Positions 1-9,406 are shown, numbered from the stretch's first letter. The stretch is 64,000 nt of DNA from an uncultured Candidatus Saccharibacteria bacterium (GCA_947169915.1 CAMVRN010000005.1:1-64000), one strand, 5' to 3'. The notes: generated by a model from the letters alone, not told the origin. Numbers and translations: made by a program.

Positions 1-3000
1 AGAGACGGAACCGTTTATGAAGTTGCACGTTTGGCCGATGGGAAGATTTGGATGATAAAAAACCTAAGACTTAGTCTTGATAATCTTTCTCAAAATATTT
101 CTTCTTCTAACACAAATAATCCAACTGCTAGTTTCATTTCTTGGGCAAATGCAGGGCCTTCTGCTTTGGCGCCATCTAGTTGGTGTCAAGATTCGACTGC
201 GGGGTGCTCAGACTCATTTAGGTATAGCGACGAAAATATTGGAGACGAAACAGTTGATGTTAACGGAGACACCTATGATTCTTACGGTAACTATTATAAC
301 TGGTATACTGCTACGGCTGGGCATGGCAGTTTTGATGATGTTGTTGACGATACTACTGGCGAGGGATATGTTTCTGGAGATATTTGTCCTTATGGATGGA
401 AACTGCCTACTGGTGGGGCGAGCGGAGAATATGCAGTGATGAATAATTCTGTTAACGGAGGCGCTACGGATACAAATGTCAATCTTCTTGCTGACCCGCC
501 AAACTTTGTGTATTCTGGCTACTTGACGAATGGTGTTCATACGCGCGGGAATGATGAATATAAAAACGGATATTTGTGGACTTCCTCCTTCGACCCAATT
601 GAATATAGTGGGTATCAGCAAAATCTGAGAGCTCTATTTTTCAATGTTTCTGGTAATGCTGTTGCTGTTGTAGCTAGTGGAGCTATCAACAAACATATAG
701 GTATGGCCGTTCGTTGTATCGCGGGAAAACAGTATAAGCTAACATATGATTCTAACGGAGGAGTTGGAACTCCGACCGCTCAGAATGTTTATTCTGAAAG
801 CGATGGATATACATTTACTATTAGTTCTTCTTCTCCGACAAAGACTGGATATAATTTCTTAGGTTGGTCGACAAATCCTAATGCGACCACAGCATCCTAT
901 TCTGTATCTGGTTCGATTACGGTTCCTTTTAGTCAAGGAATAACTAAACTATATGCTGTTTGGACACCTGCAAACAATAGGACAATGCAGAATGTTGCAA
1001 CTTGGGCATCTTCGGTGGCCGTAGGTCAATCAACGACTGCCATCGACACACGTGACGGTGAAGGATACACGGTGGCGCGTCTTGCTGATGGAAGTCTTTG
1101 GATGACCAAGAACTTGAGGCTTGACTTTACCAAGCTTAAACAAAACATTTCTGCATCAAATACCAGTGTTACAACGAGTAATAATCAAGAATTCATCAAT
1201 TGGGCTAATGCCGCTACGCCACCAAGTGCGGATAATGGTACTTGGTGCACCTCAACTAGCGATACGTCGTGTACAGCTCAGTATTTGTACGACAACTCTA
1301 ATATTGGAAATGAGACAGTTGATTCAAACGGGAACTATTATGATGATTATGGCGTTTATTATAATCAGTATTTAGCTTTAGGAGGCGCTACCTCCTTCAA
1401 TCGCAGTATTTGCCCTAGCGGATGGCATGTGCCAAAGTCTTATATTGGTAAAAATGGAAGTTACAGTTCAGCTCTTAATGCAACTGAGTTAAGAACTGCC
1501 ATTAATTCCGATAGTGATATAGCGCCTTGGCTTGCCACTCCGAACAATTTCGTTTTGGGTGGTTACAAAAACGGAAGTAATATCAGTGGAAGAGATTCGA
1601 TATTTATGTATGGAGGGAGCGGCTCGCTTTATTATAATGGAACGAACGTGACGTCCTATAGTCCTTCCGCTGTTTATGGTGTTACGATAAGATGTGTTGC
1701 AGGTACGTCATTTGGTTTGGTTTTTAGCGCTCAGGCTTCCTCTTCGAGTTTAAACGATGTTAGCGGGCGACCAGAAAATCAGGGATATTATTCTGAAACT
1801 GAGATTTCGCATACATTCACAATTCCTTCGACGGCACCAACGAGGGTAGGATATGTGTTCGCTGGATGGACTACTGTCCAAAATGGAACTACGTCTACAA
1901 ACCAACCAAATACGAATGTCACTGTGAATGCTGCGGGCTCGCATGGTGTTGTGACCTTCTATCCTGTTTGGTTGAATAGTAGTAATGGTAGAACTATGCA
2001 GAATGTTGCAACTTGGGGACCTTCGGTTTCTTCTGGTCAAACCGTCACTGCGATTGACGTTCGTGACGAGCAAGGCTACACGGTTTCGCGCCTCGCGGAT
2101 GGAAGACTTTGGATGACGAGAAACCTCAGATTACCACTCGCAGGTCTTAAGCAATCTATCTCTGCATCAAATACCAACAATCCAGCTTCTGGTTTCGCAT
2201 CAAGTGCGGTAGTATCTGTTTATACTTTATGTACACAATCGACTGCGGCCTGTATGGATTCGATTCAGTACAACAGCTCGTTGGCTACCGTCGATGCAAC
2301 CATGGAATACGGAATCTTCTATAATCGTTTTACAGCAACAGCTGGGCATGACTTGTCGACTGATTCTAGCTCTTCATCTGCGCCTGGTGATATATGCCCT
2401 TATGGGTGGAGATTACCGAGTGGCGGAACGAATGGTGAATACTATAAGATGAATGTTGCGGTCAATGGGGGAGCGACAAGTGATATTACGTCGTTGACAT
2501 TATCTCCAGCGAATTTTGTTCTAGGTGGTTATAGGTGGGGAAGCTCACAGACGTACCAGGGTACAGGTTTGGCATACTGGGCGAATGGAAAATTCACGAA
2601 TAATGATACAAGATATGGACGTATGTTCTATTACAATGGAACTACGCTTAACATGAATAGTGGTTTAGGGTTCCAGCATGGTATGGCTATTAGATGCGTG
2701 GCTGGTCAAGATTACACTTTGTCTTATAACGCGAACAAAGGTGGAGGAGAACCTGCAGACCAAACTCAGAGTACTGATTCGGGGACAAGTTATACATTTA
2801 CAATTAGTTCAACGAGGCCAACTCGAACTGGCTATTCGTTCGCTGGTTGGGCAACAACTAGCAATGCAGCTTCGGCAACGTACCAGCCGGGAGCATCAAT
2901 TACTCTGCAGAGTACAAATCCTTCGATTACACTTTATGCGGTTTGGGAAATCCCGCTCGAGCAAAGCTTGCAAGATGTGGCGTTTTGGGGCCCATCAATT

Positions 3001-5844
3001 GCGAACGGCGAAACGACGACTGCTTACGATGAGCGTGACGGAAAGGGCTATACGGTCGCTCGCATGAGTAACGGCCGTCTTTGGATGACCAAGAATCTTC
3101 AGCTCGATTTCGCGAATCTCACTACAAATATTTCTGCCGCCAATACACATAATCCATCATCTTCGCTGATTACTTGGGCTAATTCGCACCCTGCTTCGAC
3201 GACGACCGCCTGGTGTACGGACAATTCGAGCTCGGCATGTACGGACCAGTATCTTTACGATGCTTATTATACAAACTTTTCAGGACGCGATAATAAGGGT
3301 TCGAATTATGACGATTACGGTATTGAATATAACTTCTATACTGCTATCGCTGGCACGCTTGATTCGACTTTAGAGTCCGCAAAAGCGCCTGGCGATATCT
3401 GCCCGTATGGCTGGAGATTGCCGACTGGCGGAAGCAGCAGCGAGTTCTATTATCTTAATTACTATATGAACTCTGATTCTACTACGAGCGATTCTGGATT
3501 AATCAGCGCACCACTAAATATGCCGTATTCAGGATATAGAAGTGGTTCGTATCATTATAATAATGGAAATAGTACTAATCCTTCAGCCCAGTTTTGGTCC
3601 GCAAATAAGTACTTATATAACTCTGATACCTTATATAACACCTACTTTATGTTCCAGAATACAGGTACAGCTTCAACGACATATGTGAGGTATAACTATT
3701 TAGCAAGCCGACATGTTGGTTATAGGGTACGTTGTATTGCTGACGAACATAGGTTTGCGGTCTATTTTAGTGCCGATGGTGCCTCTAACATTCCGAGTGC
3801 GCAATTCTCGGGATATAATTTCGATGGTGACCATACGTTTACGCTTCCTTCGACAGCTCCGACGAAACAAGGCTTCCGATTTGTTGGATGGAAGGCGAAT
3901 GGCGATTCTAAGGTTTATCACCCAGGTGACACATTTGTAGTTTCGACTTCCGACTCGACCTTTGAAACACAAGGAGGAATGTTACATTATAAATACTTGT
4001 TTGCGGAGTTTACCGTGGATAGGTATATGCAAGATGTAGCAACGTGGGGACCGAGTGTGACGACTGGTCAATCTGTCACAGCGGTAGACAATCGTGACGG
4101 TAAGGTTTACACTGTTGCACGACTTAGCGACGGGAGTCTTTGGATGACGCAGGACCTTAATTTGAACTTTTCTAGTTTGACTTCGAACATGAGTGATTCT
4201 AATACCCATGATGGCGTATATTCGTTCTATACCTCTGCGAACGCAAAGCCGACACAAACTAGCCCCGCATCGTGGTGCAATACGGCCACTTCGGCTTGTA
4301 CGGACACCATAAAATATTATGACGCTGGAAATGGTACAACGTATTATAACTATTACACCGCTACTGCTGGTACATGGGGATATGACGCTTATGTTGATGA
4401 AGTTGGTACGCATGGAGATATTTGCCCGTATGGGTGGAAGATACCGATGGGTGGCAATAACACTTGGAATCCGTTCCGCACACTTAATAATGCGATTAAT
4501 TCTGGGTCTACATCAACGAACTCTGCTTGGTTGAATTCGCCTGCAAGCTTTAAGCTGAACGGTTATTTGTCGGCTGGGAGTAGTAGCCTTGGAGGACTTA
4601 ACACTTCTGGCGCTTACTGGACAAGGCAATATTCTGCTACAAGTGGTTACAAGCTTTATATTCATAGTAATGGGACGATTTATCCTGGAAATAGTACCGA
4701 GCAATTCTACAATGGAGCAGCGGTGCGTTGTGTTGCTAGGGAGTATGCGAACGTTACTGCGACATTCAGTTCGTATGCAGAGCCTAGCTATTACAGTGGA
4801 CTGCAAGAATCTGAAGCTACTCGTTATTTTACTTCTGGAGTAGCAGAAAGCATTGAGATTGGTGAGCGCATCGACCTTGCCCATGGACTTGTAGATTCGG
4901 AAAACGATAATTATAGTGGATGGACTATTACTTCGGGAAGTGTTGTTTATAGCGCCAATCTATCATCGCGTGCTTGGGGCGATATGGGGTCCTCTACAAA
5001 CCCTGCGATTGTGCTCGGTCATTCGAATGTTTCGTTAAGCATGACAGCTTCGCCTATGACGTTTGATAGTTCATTTGCGTCCGCAGGAGAAAGCAAGGTA
5101 AACGGATACTATAAGATGCAATCTTTGAGCGCGAGCGGCTTTTTGTGTAATCGCGTAAGCAATGGACAGACCGGTACTTTGATAGATACTCGCGATAATC
5201 AGACCTATACCATTATTAAACTTGCAGATAGCACTTCTTCTTGGACTAACGGTCACTGTTGGATGACGCAAAACTTAAATCTTGGGGCGAATACGCTTTC
5301 GGTAGATTTAACGTATACGAACACCGATACTTTCCGTACGCCTGCTGTTACATCCTCGACATTTAATGGTTGGAGAAAGACGAGTATGAGCCCAACAACT
5401 ACTGGCGGCGTCGTCTTTTCAAGCGATAATACAACTACTCAAGGCGGGTATAAATATGGTTCTCTCTATAATTATTATGCGACATCGCTGGGTACTATTT
5501 CGGGCAGCTCAAATACATCCGCAACACAAGAGAGCGTATGTCCTGATGGATGGTATCTGCCTACTGCGGATTTACTTGAAGCTATGATTTCCGATAACGG
5601 CTACGATTATGAACTCGCGAAACTAAAAACTGACCTTAAAATCCCTATGGCAGGATATGGATATAGCGGGTCCTCTAGAAACAGCGTAAATTCCCAGGCG
5701 AGGTTCTGGCTGAGGTCGTATTCCGGAAACGACGCTTCGAAGATGGACCATTTTATTGTTAATGCGAATAATTATTCTATTGAACCTGGTAGTAGATTAA
5801 TGAGTCTATCGATTCGGTGTGTTGCTGAAGAAGCAAATGGATAA
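1..5844 (+). CDS. Giant FISUMP / InlB-B repeat surface protein, 5' end outside window
   Basis: The reading frame is open from base 1, so the TTG at 31 in the ORF track is not the true start; 1947 residues are visible. Six copies of a domain matching the FISUMP family (Fibrobacter succinogenes major paralogous domain) can be counted, with the motifs ARLADGSLWMTKNLRL, then ICPYGWRLP, then a closing RCVA. Copies 1 to 4 are each followed by an InlB-B/Listeria-Bacteroides type beta repeat (TYDSNGG...GYNFLGWS...LYAVW, with variants). Copy 6 is shorter and ends at the C-terminus with SIRCVAEEANG. There is no C-terminal membrane anchor or LPXTG-like motif. Families of this kind are usually secreted or surface exposed; the signal peptide would lie upstream of the window. 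Its exact role (adhesion, host contact) is inference. Confidence 0.85.
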   Translation, partial: RDGTVYEVARLADGKIWMIKNLRLSLDNLSQNISSSNTNNPTASFISWANAGPSALAPSSWCQDSTAGCSDSFRYSDENIGDETVDVNGDTYDSYGNYYNWYTATAGHGSFDDVVDDTTGEGYVSGDICPYGWKLPTGGASGEYAVMNNSVNGGATDTNVNLLADPPNFVYSGYLTNGVHTRGNDEYKNGYLWTSSFDPIEYSGYQQNLRALFFNVSGNAVAVVASGAINKHIGMAVRCIAGKQYKLTYDSNGGVGTPTAQNVYSESDGYTFTISSSSPTKTGYNFLGWSTNPNATTASYSVSGSITVPFSQGITKLYAVWTPANNRTMQNVATWASSVAVGQSTTAIDTRDGEGYTVARLADGSLWMTKNLRLDFTKLKQNISASNTSVTTSNNQEFINWANAATPPSADNGTWCTSTSDTSCTAQYLYDNSNIGNETVDSNGNYYDDYGVYYNQYLALGGATSFNRSICPSGWHVPKSYIGKNGSYSSALNATELRTAINSDSDIAPWLATPNNFVLGGYKNGSNISGRDSIFMYGGSGSLYYNGTNVTSYSPSAVYGVTIRCVAGTSFGLVFSAQASSSSLNDVSGRPENQGYYSETEISHTFTIPSTAPTRVGYVFAGWTTVQNGTTSTNQPNTNVTVNAAGSHGVVTFYPVWLNSSNGRTMQNVATWGPSVSSGQTVTAIDVRDEQGYTVSRLADGRLWMTRNLRLPLAGLKQSISASNTNNPASGFASSAVVSVYTLCTQSTAACMDSIQYNSSLATVDATMEYGIFYNRFTATAGHDLSTDSSSSSAPGDICPYGWRLPSGGTNGEYYKMNVAVNGGATSDITSLTLSPANFVLGGYRWGSSQTYQGTGLAYWANGKFTNNDTRYGRMFYYNGTTLNMNSGLGFQHGMAIRCVAGQDYTLSYNANKGGGEPADQTQSTDSGTSYTFTISSTRPTRTGYSFAGWATTSNAASATYQPGASITLQSTNPSITLYAVWEIPLEQSLQDVAFWGPSIANGETTTAYDERDGKGYTVARMSNGRLWMTKNLQLDFANLTTNISAANTHNPSSSLITWANSHPASTTTAWCTDNSSSACTDQYLYDAYYTNFSGRDNKGSNYDDYGIEYNFYTAIAGTLDSTLESAKAPGDICPYGWRLPTGGSSSEFYYLNYYMNSDSTTSDSGLISAPLNMPYSGYRSGSYHYNNGNSTNPSAQFWSANKYLYNSDTLYNTYFMFQNTGTASTTYVRYNYLASRHVGYRVRCIADEHRFAVYFSADGASNIPSAQFSGYNFDGDHTFTLPSTAPTKQGFRFVGWKANGDSKVYHPGDTFVVSTSDSTFETQGGMLHYKYLFAEFTVDRYMQDVATWGPSVTTGQSVTAVDNRDGKVYTVARLSDGSLWMTQDLNLNFSSLTSNMSDSNTHDGVYSFYTSANAKPTQTSPASWCNTATSACTDTIKYYDAGNGTTYYNYYTATAGTWGYDAYVDEVGTHGDICPYGWKIPMGGNNTWNPFRTLNNAINSGSTSTNSAWLNSPASFKLNGYLSAGSSSLGGLNTSGAYWTRQYSATSGYKLYIHSNGTIYPGNSTEQFYNGAAVRCVAREYANVTATFSSYAEPSYYSGLQESEATRYFTSGVAESIEIGERIDLAHGLVDSENDNYSGWTITSGSVVYSANLSSRAWGDMGSSTNPAIVLGHSNVSLSMTASPMTFDSSFASAGESKVNGYYKMQSLSASGFLCNRVSNGQTGTLIDTRDNQTYTIIKLADSTSSWTNGHCWMTQNLNLGANTLSVDLTYTNTDTFRTPAVTSSTFNGWRKTSMSPTTTGGVVFSSDNTTTQGGYKYGSLYNYYATSLGTISGSSNTSATQESVCPDGWYLPTADLLEAMISDNGYDYELAKLKTDLKIPMAGYGYSGSSRNSVNSQARFWLRSYSGNDASKMDHFIVNANNYSIEPGSRLMSLSIRCVAEEANG
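985..5844 (+). repeat. Tandem FISUMP units 2-6 within the giant gene
   Basis: Each unit opens with a line like MQNVATWGPSV..GQ..TA.D.RDG.GYTVARL. Openings lie near bases 985, 1996, 2968, 4027 and 5116, giving periods of 1011, 972, 1059 and 1089 bases. The unit starting at 5116 is more diverged (MQSLSASGFLCNRVSNGQ). Protein conservation is clear, but the DNA copies are not identical, so the array looks old rather than recently amplified. Confidence 0.8.
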
Positions 5845-5875
5845 AAAAGGTCTCGCGACTGGGCGAGACTTTTTG
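5845..5875 (+). terminator. Rho-independent terminator of the giant repeat gene
   Basis: GTCTCGC (5850-5856) pairs with GCGAGAC (5863-5869) and is followed by TTTTT. An A-run precedes it, so it may also stop rlmH transcription arriving on the other strand. Confidence 0.8.
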
Positions 5876-5885
5876 ATTTAGCAGT

Positions 5886-6317
5886 TTATTCGTGGTGATA
5901 TTTGGAGCCGCGTGCTATTTCTGAGGCACGGTAGATTTGTTCAGAGACGATGAGGCGGGCAATCATGTGTGGAAAAACGAGTTTGCCAAAGGACCAGACA
6001 AAATTTGCTCGTTCCCTGGTTGCTTCTGTTACTCCGAATGGGCCGCCGATTACGATATAGACTTCGCGGGAGTAGTTAAATTCTTCTTGGAGAAGCTTTG
6101 AGAACTCGGGTGAAGTGATTTCCTGTCCTCTTTCGTCGGCGATTATTACGAAAGCGTTTGGTTCAAAACGCCACTCTGAAAGGAAGAGGTCAAGCTTGTC
6201 TTCTTCGTAGAAACGAAAGTCGAAGTCGAAAGGCTTTTGGCATTTCTTTCGGTAGTCCTCGATTAGCCAGAAGTATTCCCCGCTTTGTTTCTTTCCCCCA
6301 GCAATAATATGTATCAT
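5886..6317 (-). CDS. rlmH: 23S rRNA (pseudouridine-1915-N3) methyltransferase RlmH
   Basis: SPOUT-class methyltransferase that methylates pseudouridine 1915 in helix 69 of 23S rRNA. The family motifs are visible: IHIIAGGKK at the N-terminus, IIADERGQ, the SAM-binding loop VIGGPFGVT, and the C-terminal RGSKYHHE that closes the active site. I start it at the ATG at 6317 (MIHIIAGG), giving 143 residues, slightly below the usual 155 or so. The track start at 6362 adds 15 residues that do not belong to the family and would run into the divergent rplJ promoter. No Shine-Dalgarno sequence precedes the ATG. A TAAAAT box just upstream (6325-6330) suggests a leaderless message. Confidence 0.93.
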   Translation of the reverse strand: MIHIIAGGKKQSGEYFWLIEDYRKKCQKPFDFDFRFYEEDKLDLFLSEWRFEPNAFVIIADERGQEITSPEFSKLLQEEFNYSREVYIVIGGPFGVTEATRERANFVWSFGKLVFPHMIARLIVSEQIYRASEIARGSKYHHE

Positions 6318-6318
6318 A

Positions 6319-6347
6319 TTTACAATTTTAACAGATTTTGGTATAAT
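6319..6347 (+). promoter_or_regulatory. Promoter of rplJ-rplL
   Basis: TTTACA (6319-6324), a 17-nt spacer, then TATAAT (6342-6347) preceded by TGG (extended -10). It overlaps the 5' edge of the divergent rlmH gene. Predicted transcription starts near 6354, exactly where the L10 leader stem begins. Confidence 0.85.
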
Positions 6348-6354
6348 GTGACAA

Positions 6355-6437
6355 GTTACCAAAGACAGCGACGGGAGAAATCCTTAAAACTATACGTCGC
6401 CGAGGCTATTCTTGAAATAAAGTTCAAAGTTGGTAAC
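6355..6437 (+). ncRNA. L10 leader (autogenous rplJL regulatory RNA)
   Basis: The 5' leader of rplJ starts with GTTACCAA (6355-6362), which pairs perfectly with TTGGTAAC (6430-6437), closing a roughly 80-nt structured element. Inside, GCGACG pairs with CGTCGC. This is the architecture expected for the ribosomal protein L10 leader, where excess L10(L12)4 binds the mRNA and represses synthesis. Assignment rests on position and pairing; I could not run a covariance model. Confidence 0.75.
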
Positions 6438-6478
6438 GGTGTTTAACAATTCGCGAACTTAATAAAAAAGGAAACTAA

Positions 6479-7000
6479 ATGGCTATCTCTAAAGATAAGA
6501 AATCCACTTTAGTTGCTGATTTGACTGCTCTTCTTAGCGAAGCACAAGCGACTGTTTTCGCGCGCTATCAAGGTTTGACCGTTGCAGAACTCCAAGAGCT
6601 CCGCGCACAAGCCCGTGAAGCTGGCGTGAAAATCAAAGTCGTTAAAAACCGCTTGGTTAGAGTTGCGATGAATGAAATTGCTGTTTATAAAGACACGGAT
6701 ACGACTGGGCTTACTGGTCAACTTCTTTACGCAATTTCTGATTCCGATGAAATCATGCCGGCAAAAGTTCTTGCTGAATTTGCAAAAACTCATGAAGCTC
6801 TTCAACTTCAAGGTGGATTTAGCAATCTTGGTGTCGCTTTGTCTTCTGACGAAGTAAAGACTTTGTCGCAGATGCCGACCAAGAACGAGATGATTGCACA
6901 AATCGTTGCAACTCTTCTCTCTCCGGTCAACGATACTATCTCTGCTACCGCTGGTGGACTTTCTGGTATTATTTCCGGTTTGGAAAACCACGCAAAATAG
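6479..7000 (+). CDS. rplJ: 50S ribosomal protein L10 (uL10)
   Basis: 173 residues, the normal length. uL10 forms the base of the ribosomal stalk, binding 23S rRNA near the L11 site with its N-terminal domain and L12 dimers with its C-terminal helix. The N-terminus reads KDKKSTLVADLTALL, followed by VKIKVVKNRLVRVA, which is typical of the family. The ATG is preceded by AAAAAAGGAAAC, a weak but usable ribosome-binding site. It is followed after 47 bases by rplL in the same transcript, and the pair is probably feedback-controlled through the L10 leader just upstream. Confidence 0.97.
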   Translation: MAISKDKKSTLVADLTALLSEAQATVFARYQGLTVAELQELRAQAREAGVKIKVVKNRLVRVAMNEIAVYKDTDTTGLTGQLLYAISDSDEIMPAKVLAEFAKTHEALQLQGGFSNLGVALSSDEVKTLSQMPTKNEMIAQIVATLLSPVNDTISATAGGLSGIISGLENHAK

Positions 7001-7047
7001 TCAAATCACGACTGTTATTAACTATTAATTCCGAAAGGATATAAATC

Positions 7048-7425
7048 ATGGCTGATATTAAAAAATTGGCTGAAGAACTCGTAAACCTTACTGTTCTTGA
7101 AGTCAACGAACTCAAAAACACTCTCAAAGATGAATACGGCATCGAGCCAGCTGCTGCTGCTGTTGCCGTTGCTGCTGCTCCTGCTGATGGTGCTGCTGCT
7201 GCCGATGAAGGCAAAACCGAATTTGACGTCGTTCTTAAAGATGCCGGTGCACAAAAGATTGCTGTCATCAAAGCTGTTAAGGAAGCTACTGGACTTGGTC
7301 TTGGCGAAGCTAAGGCTATTGTCGATGGCGCTCCTGCTACCGTTAAAGAGAAAGTCAAGAAAGACGAAGCTGAAGCTCTCAAGAAATCTCTTGAAGAAGC
7401 TGGTGCTACTGTCGAACTTGCTTAA
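7048..7425 (+). CDS. rplL: 50S ribosomal protein L7/L12 (bL12)
   Basis: 125 residues. Stalk protein present in several copies per ribosome, which recruits and activates translation GTPases. It has an N-terminal dimerisation domain ([14 protein letters not shown]), an Ala-rich hinge at about residues 36-55, and a C-terminal domain with the conserved [15 protein letters not shown] segment. A clear Shine-Dalgarno GAAAGGA lies upstream. The transcript ends at a strong hairpin about 40 bases downstream. Neither rpoB nor rpoC follows, unlike the classic arrangement. Confidence 0.97.
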   Translation: MADIKKLAEELVNLTVLEVNELKNTLKDEYGIEPAAAAVAVAAAPADGAAAADEGKTEFDVVLKDAGAQKIAVIKAVKEATGLGLGEAKAIVDGAPATVKEKVKKDEAEALKKSLEEAGATVELA

Positions 7426-7460
7426 GTTTAGTCAAATATTAAATTGTTCGCGAAATCGTC

Positions 7461-7488
7461 AAAAAGCTCCCCGTCTGGGGAGTTTTTT
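7461..7488 (+). terminator. Terminator after rplL, probably bidirectional
   Basis: CTCCCC (7467-7472), loop GTCT, GGGGAG (7477-7482), then six T. The left flank is AAAAA, so the same hairpin can end dus transcription from the minus strand, whose stop codon is at 7490. Confidence 0.88.
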
Positions 7489-7489
7489 G

Positions 7490-8440
7490 TTAAAGACCGT
7501 TTTTTTCTAGAACCGCTCGTGCTTCGGAGGTGGAGTGGCATTCCATAAGGCTGGCACGGATATCTGATGCGCCTCCGAAATCTTTGACGTAGATTTTGAA
7601 ATAATGTTTTAGCGGTTCGAACGAAGCCTCTTTTCTCGAGTACGTGTCAAAAAGATTGAGGTGAAGTTTTAGAAGGGAGATTAGCTCTTCTTTTGTAGGT
7701 TCATGGTCGGTAAAACAGTAAGGATTTTGGAATACACCACGACCAATCATGAAGCCGTCGAGTTCTGGATATTGCTTTGATATTTTAACAGCTTCGGTGC
7801 GAGACTTAATGTCGCCGTTTATGAGAATTTTAGTTTCTGGAGAACATTCGTCGCGAAGTCTGATGATTTCTGGAATAAGTTCATAGTGAGCTGGGACCTT
7901 CGACATCTCCTTTCTAGTGCGTAGATGTACGGTTAGAGCGGCTGGGTGTTCTTTTAACAGAATCGGAAGCCAGGTTTTATATTCATCAAGATAAGTAAAA
8001 CCGAGGCGGGTTTTGATTGACACGGGGAGACCGTTCGAGGCCTCTCTGGTGTTGCGAAAGCATTCTACGGCAAGTTCGGGTGTCCTAATCATTTGTGCGC
8101 CTCCGCCAGCACGGTTGACGTGTTTGTCTGGGCAGCCGAAGTTCAAATCCACCCCTGCAAAGCCAAGGTCTTTTAAGGCGGAGACGGTTGTAGCGAAGTG
8201 CTCGGGATTCTTTCCCCAAATTTGGGCGATGATAGGAACTTCGGATGGAAGAGTTTTTAGGCGTTCGAGAGCATTTGCTCTGCCCTTTTCGTTGGCATAT
8301 GAACTAACATTAGTGAATTCTGTGAAGAAGATATCTGGACGGCCAGCATGAGCAATGACGCTTCGAAAAGCGAGGTCAGTGACACCTTCCATGGGCGCCA
8401 AACAGAGGATAGGTTTTTTCAACTCTTGCCAAATGTTCAT
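7490..8440 (-). CDS. dus: tRNA-dihydrouridine synthase
   Basis: 316 residues. FMN-dependent enzyme that reduces uridine to dihydrouridine in tRNA D-loops. The TIM-barrel motifs are in order: LAPMEGVTD (about 14-22), LNFGCPDKHVNRAGGGA with the catalytic Cys at 103, VSIKTRLGF, ILINGDI and the FMN phosphate-binding MIGRGVFQNP. It cannot be assigned safely to DusA, B or C by eye. A TATAAT box lies 8 nt before the ATG, so the mRNA should have almost no leader. It is monocistronic and converges on rplJL at a shared terminator. Confidence 0.92.
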   Translation of the reverse strand: MNIWQELKKPILCLAPMEGVTDLAFRSVIAHAGRPDIFFTEFTNVSSYANEKGRANALERLKTLPSEVPIIAQIWGKNPEHFATTVSALKDLGFAGVDLNFGCPDKHVNRAGGGAQMIRTPELAVECFRNTREASNGLPVSIKTRLGFTYLDEYKTWLPILLKEHPAALTVHLRTRKEMSKVPAHYELIPEIIRLRDECSPETKILINGDIKSRTEAVKISKQYPELDGFMIGRGVFQNPYCFTDHEPTKEELISLLKLHLNLFDTYSRKEASFEPLKHYFKIYVKDFGGASDIRASLMECHSTSEARAVLEKNGL

Positions 8441-8521
8441 GATAGTATATTATAACAGATTTTTAGGGGAAAAGCGAGCGGAAAAAAGTTATGGTTCTAT
8501 GACTCTATCTTTTTAAGTCGT

Positions 8522-8529
8522 GGTATAAT
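8522..8529 (+). promoter_or_regulatory. Extended -10 promoter for gpsA-helicase operon
   Basis: GG + TATAAT (8524-8529), part of TGGTATAAT, about 25 nt upstream of the gpsA ATG; a GGAGA ribosome-binding site lies between. No good -35 is obvious. Confidence 0.6.
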
Positions 8530-8554
8530 TATAATAAGTAATTTTGGAGAAAAA

Positions 8555-9406
8555 ATGAAAATAGGTATCTTCGGGGCGGGGGCTTATGGTTCAGCGATGG
8601 CGGGGGTGCTACGCGAAAACGGGCATAGGGTTAAATTCTTTGATCCATATAAGATACCAGATTCCGACATTGAAGAGGTCGCTGAATATGCGCAAGTGAT
8701 TCTCTTGGCTACTCCTGCCGAGGTCAGCAGTGCGCTAATAAAACAAATTCCTGCGGAAGCATTGCTTAAACCTGCGATTATAACAACTAAAGGTGTCATG
8801 AATGTTGGACTTTGGGAGAATTTCCAGTATTTTGAGCTAGTTGCGGGACCTGGGTTTGCGGATGATATTAGAAAGAAGAAAAAGACCTATTTGACGGTTG
8901 CGGGGCGTGGGGCGATGCAAGGTAGGACTCTTTCGGAGGAACTTTTAACTACTTCTTATTTAAAGCTAGATAAAACTGACGATGTTTCTGGCGTTGCCTT
9001 CCTTTCTGGACTTAAGAATATTTATGCTATCGAGGCAGGGCGTAGGGGTTTGATTTTTGGCACTGTTGAGTTTAAAGAGTATATTGCGGATGTCGCGAAA
9101 GAATGCGAGAAGTTCCTGTTGTATAACGGTGGGTTCGTCGAGACGGTAAGGCTTAATGCCGGACTAGGAGATTTGGTTTTGACTGCAGGAAGTCCAGATT
9201 CTCGAAACTATACTTTTGGAACTTTGATTGGTGGGCGAAGGAAGGTTGTTGAGAAGAAAAGACTTGCGAAAAGATATTTGGACGAGAATACGGTTGAGGG
9301 CATCTTCGCGGCTCGAGAGATTGGAAGACAAAACCTGGCTATACCGAAAGAGAATGAAATATTAATTGATGCAATTAGGAGATTAAGAAATGTCGTTAAA
9401 TGCTAA
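8555..9406 (+). CDS. gpsA: NAD(P)H-dependent glycerol-3-phosphate dehydrogenase
   Basis: Makes sn-glycerol 3-phosphate from dihydroxyacetone phosphate for phospholipid backbones. The Rossmann motif IGIFGAGAYGSA is at the N-terminus, with TTKGV near 80 and AGPGFADDI near 97. The catalytic lysine lies in LSGLKNIYAIEAG (K154), and GLGDLVLT and SRNYTFG follow. At 283 residues it is about 40 to 50 shorter than typical GpsA, mainly in the N-terminal half. The ribosome-binding site is TTTTGGAGAAAAA. Its last 17 bases overlap the start of the helicase gene, implying coupled translation. Confidence 0.85.
   Translation: MKIGIFGAGAYGSAMAGVLRENGHRVKFFDPYKIPDSDIEEVAEYAQVILLATPAEVSSALIKQIPAEALLKPAIITTKGVMNVGLWENFQYFELVAGPGFADDIRKKKKTYLTVAGRGAMQGRTLSEELLTTSYLKLDKTDDVSGVAFLSGLKNIYAIEAGRRGLIFGTVEFKEYIADVAKECEKFLLYNGGFVETVRLNAGLGDLVLTAGSPDSRNYTFGTLIGGRRKVVEKKRLAKRYLDENTVEGIFAAREIGRQNLAIPKENEILIDAIRRLRNVVKC

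Noticed and set aside
214-621. Long antisense ORFs inside the giant genes
   Set aside because: They have no start signals, unlikely composition (Arg/Ile/Ser-rich) and are mirror images of well-supported coding frames.
31-5844. TTG at 31 as the start of the giant repeat protein
   Set aside because: The frame is open to base 1 and the residues before it (RDGTVYEVAR) match the repeated unit, so the true start is upstream of the window.
985-5844. CRISPR-like or recent tandem DNA repeat in the first gene
   Set aside because: Units of about 1 kb are conserved as protein but have diverged as DNA, in a coding frame.
5886-6362. RlmH start at 6362
   Set aside because: The extra 15 residues do not fit the family and lie over the rplJ promoter.
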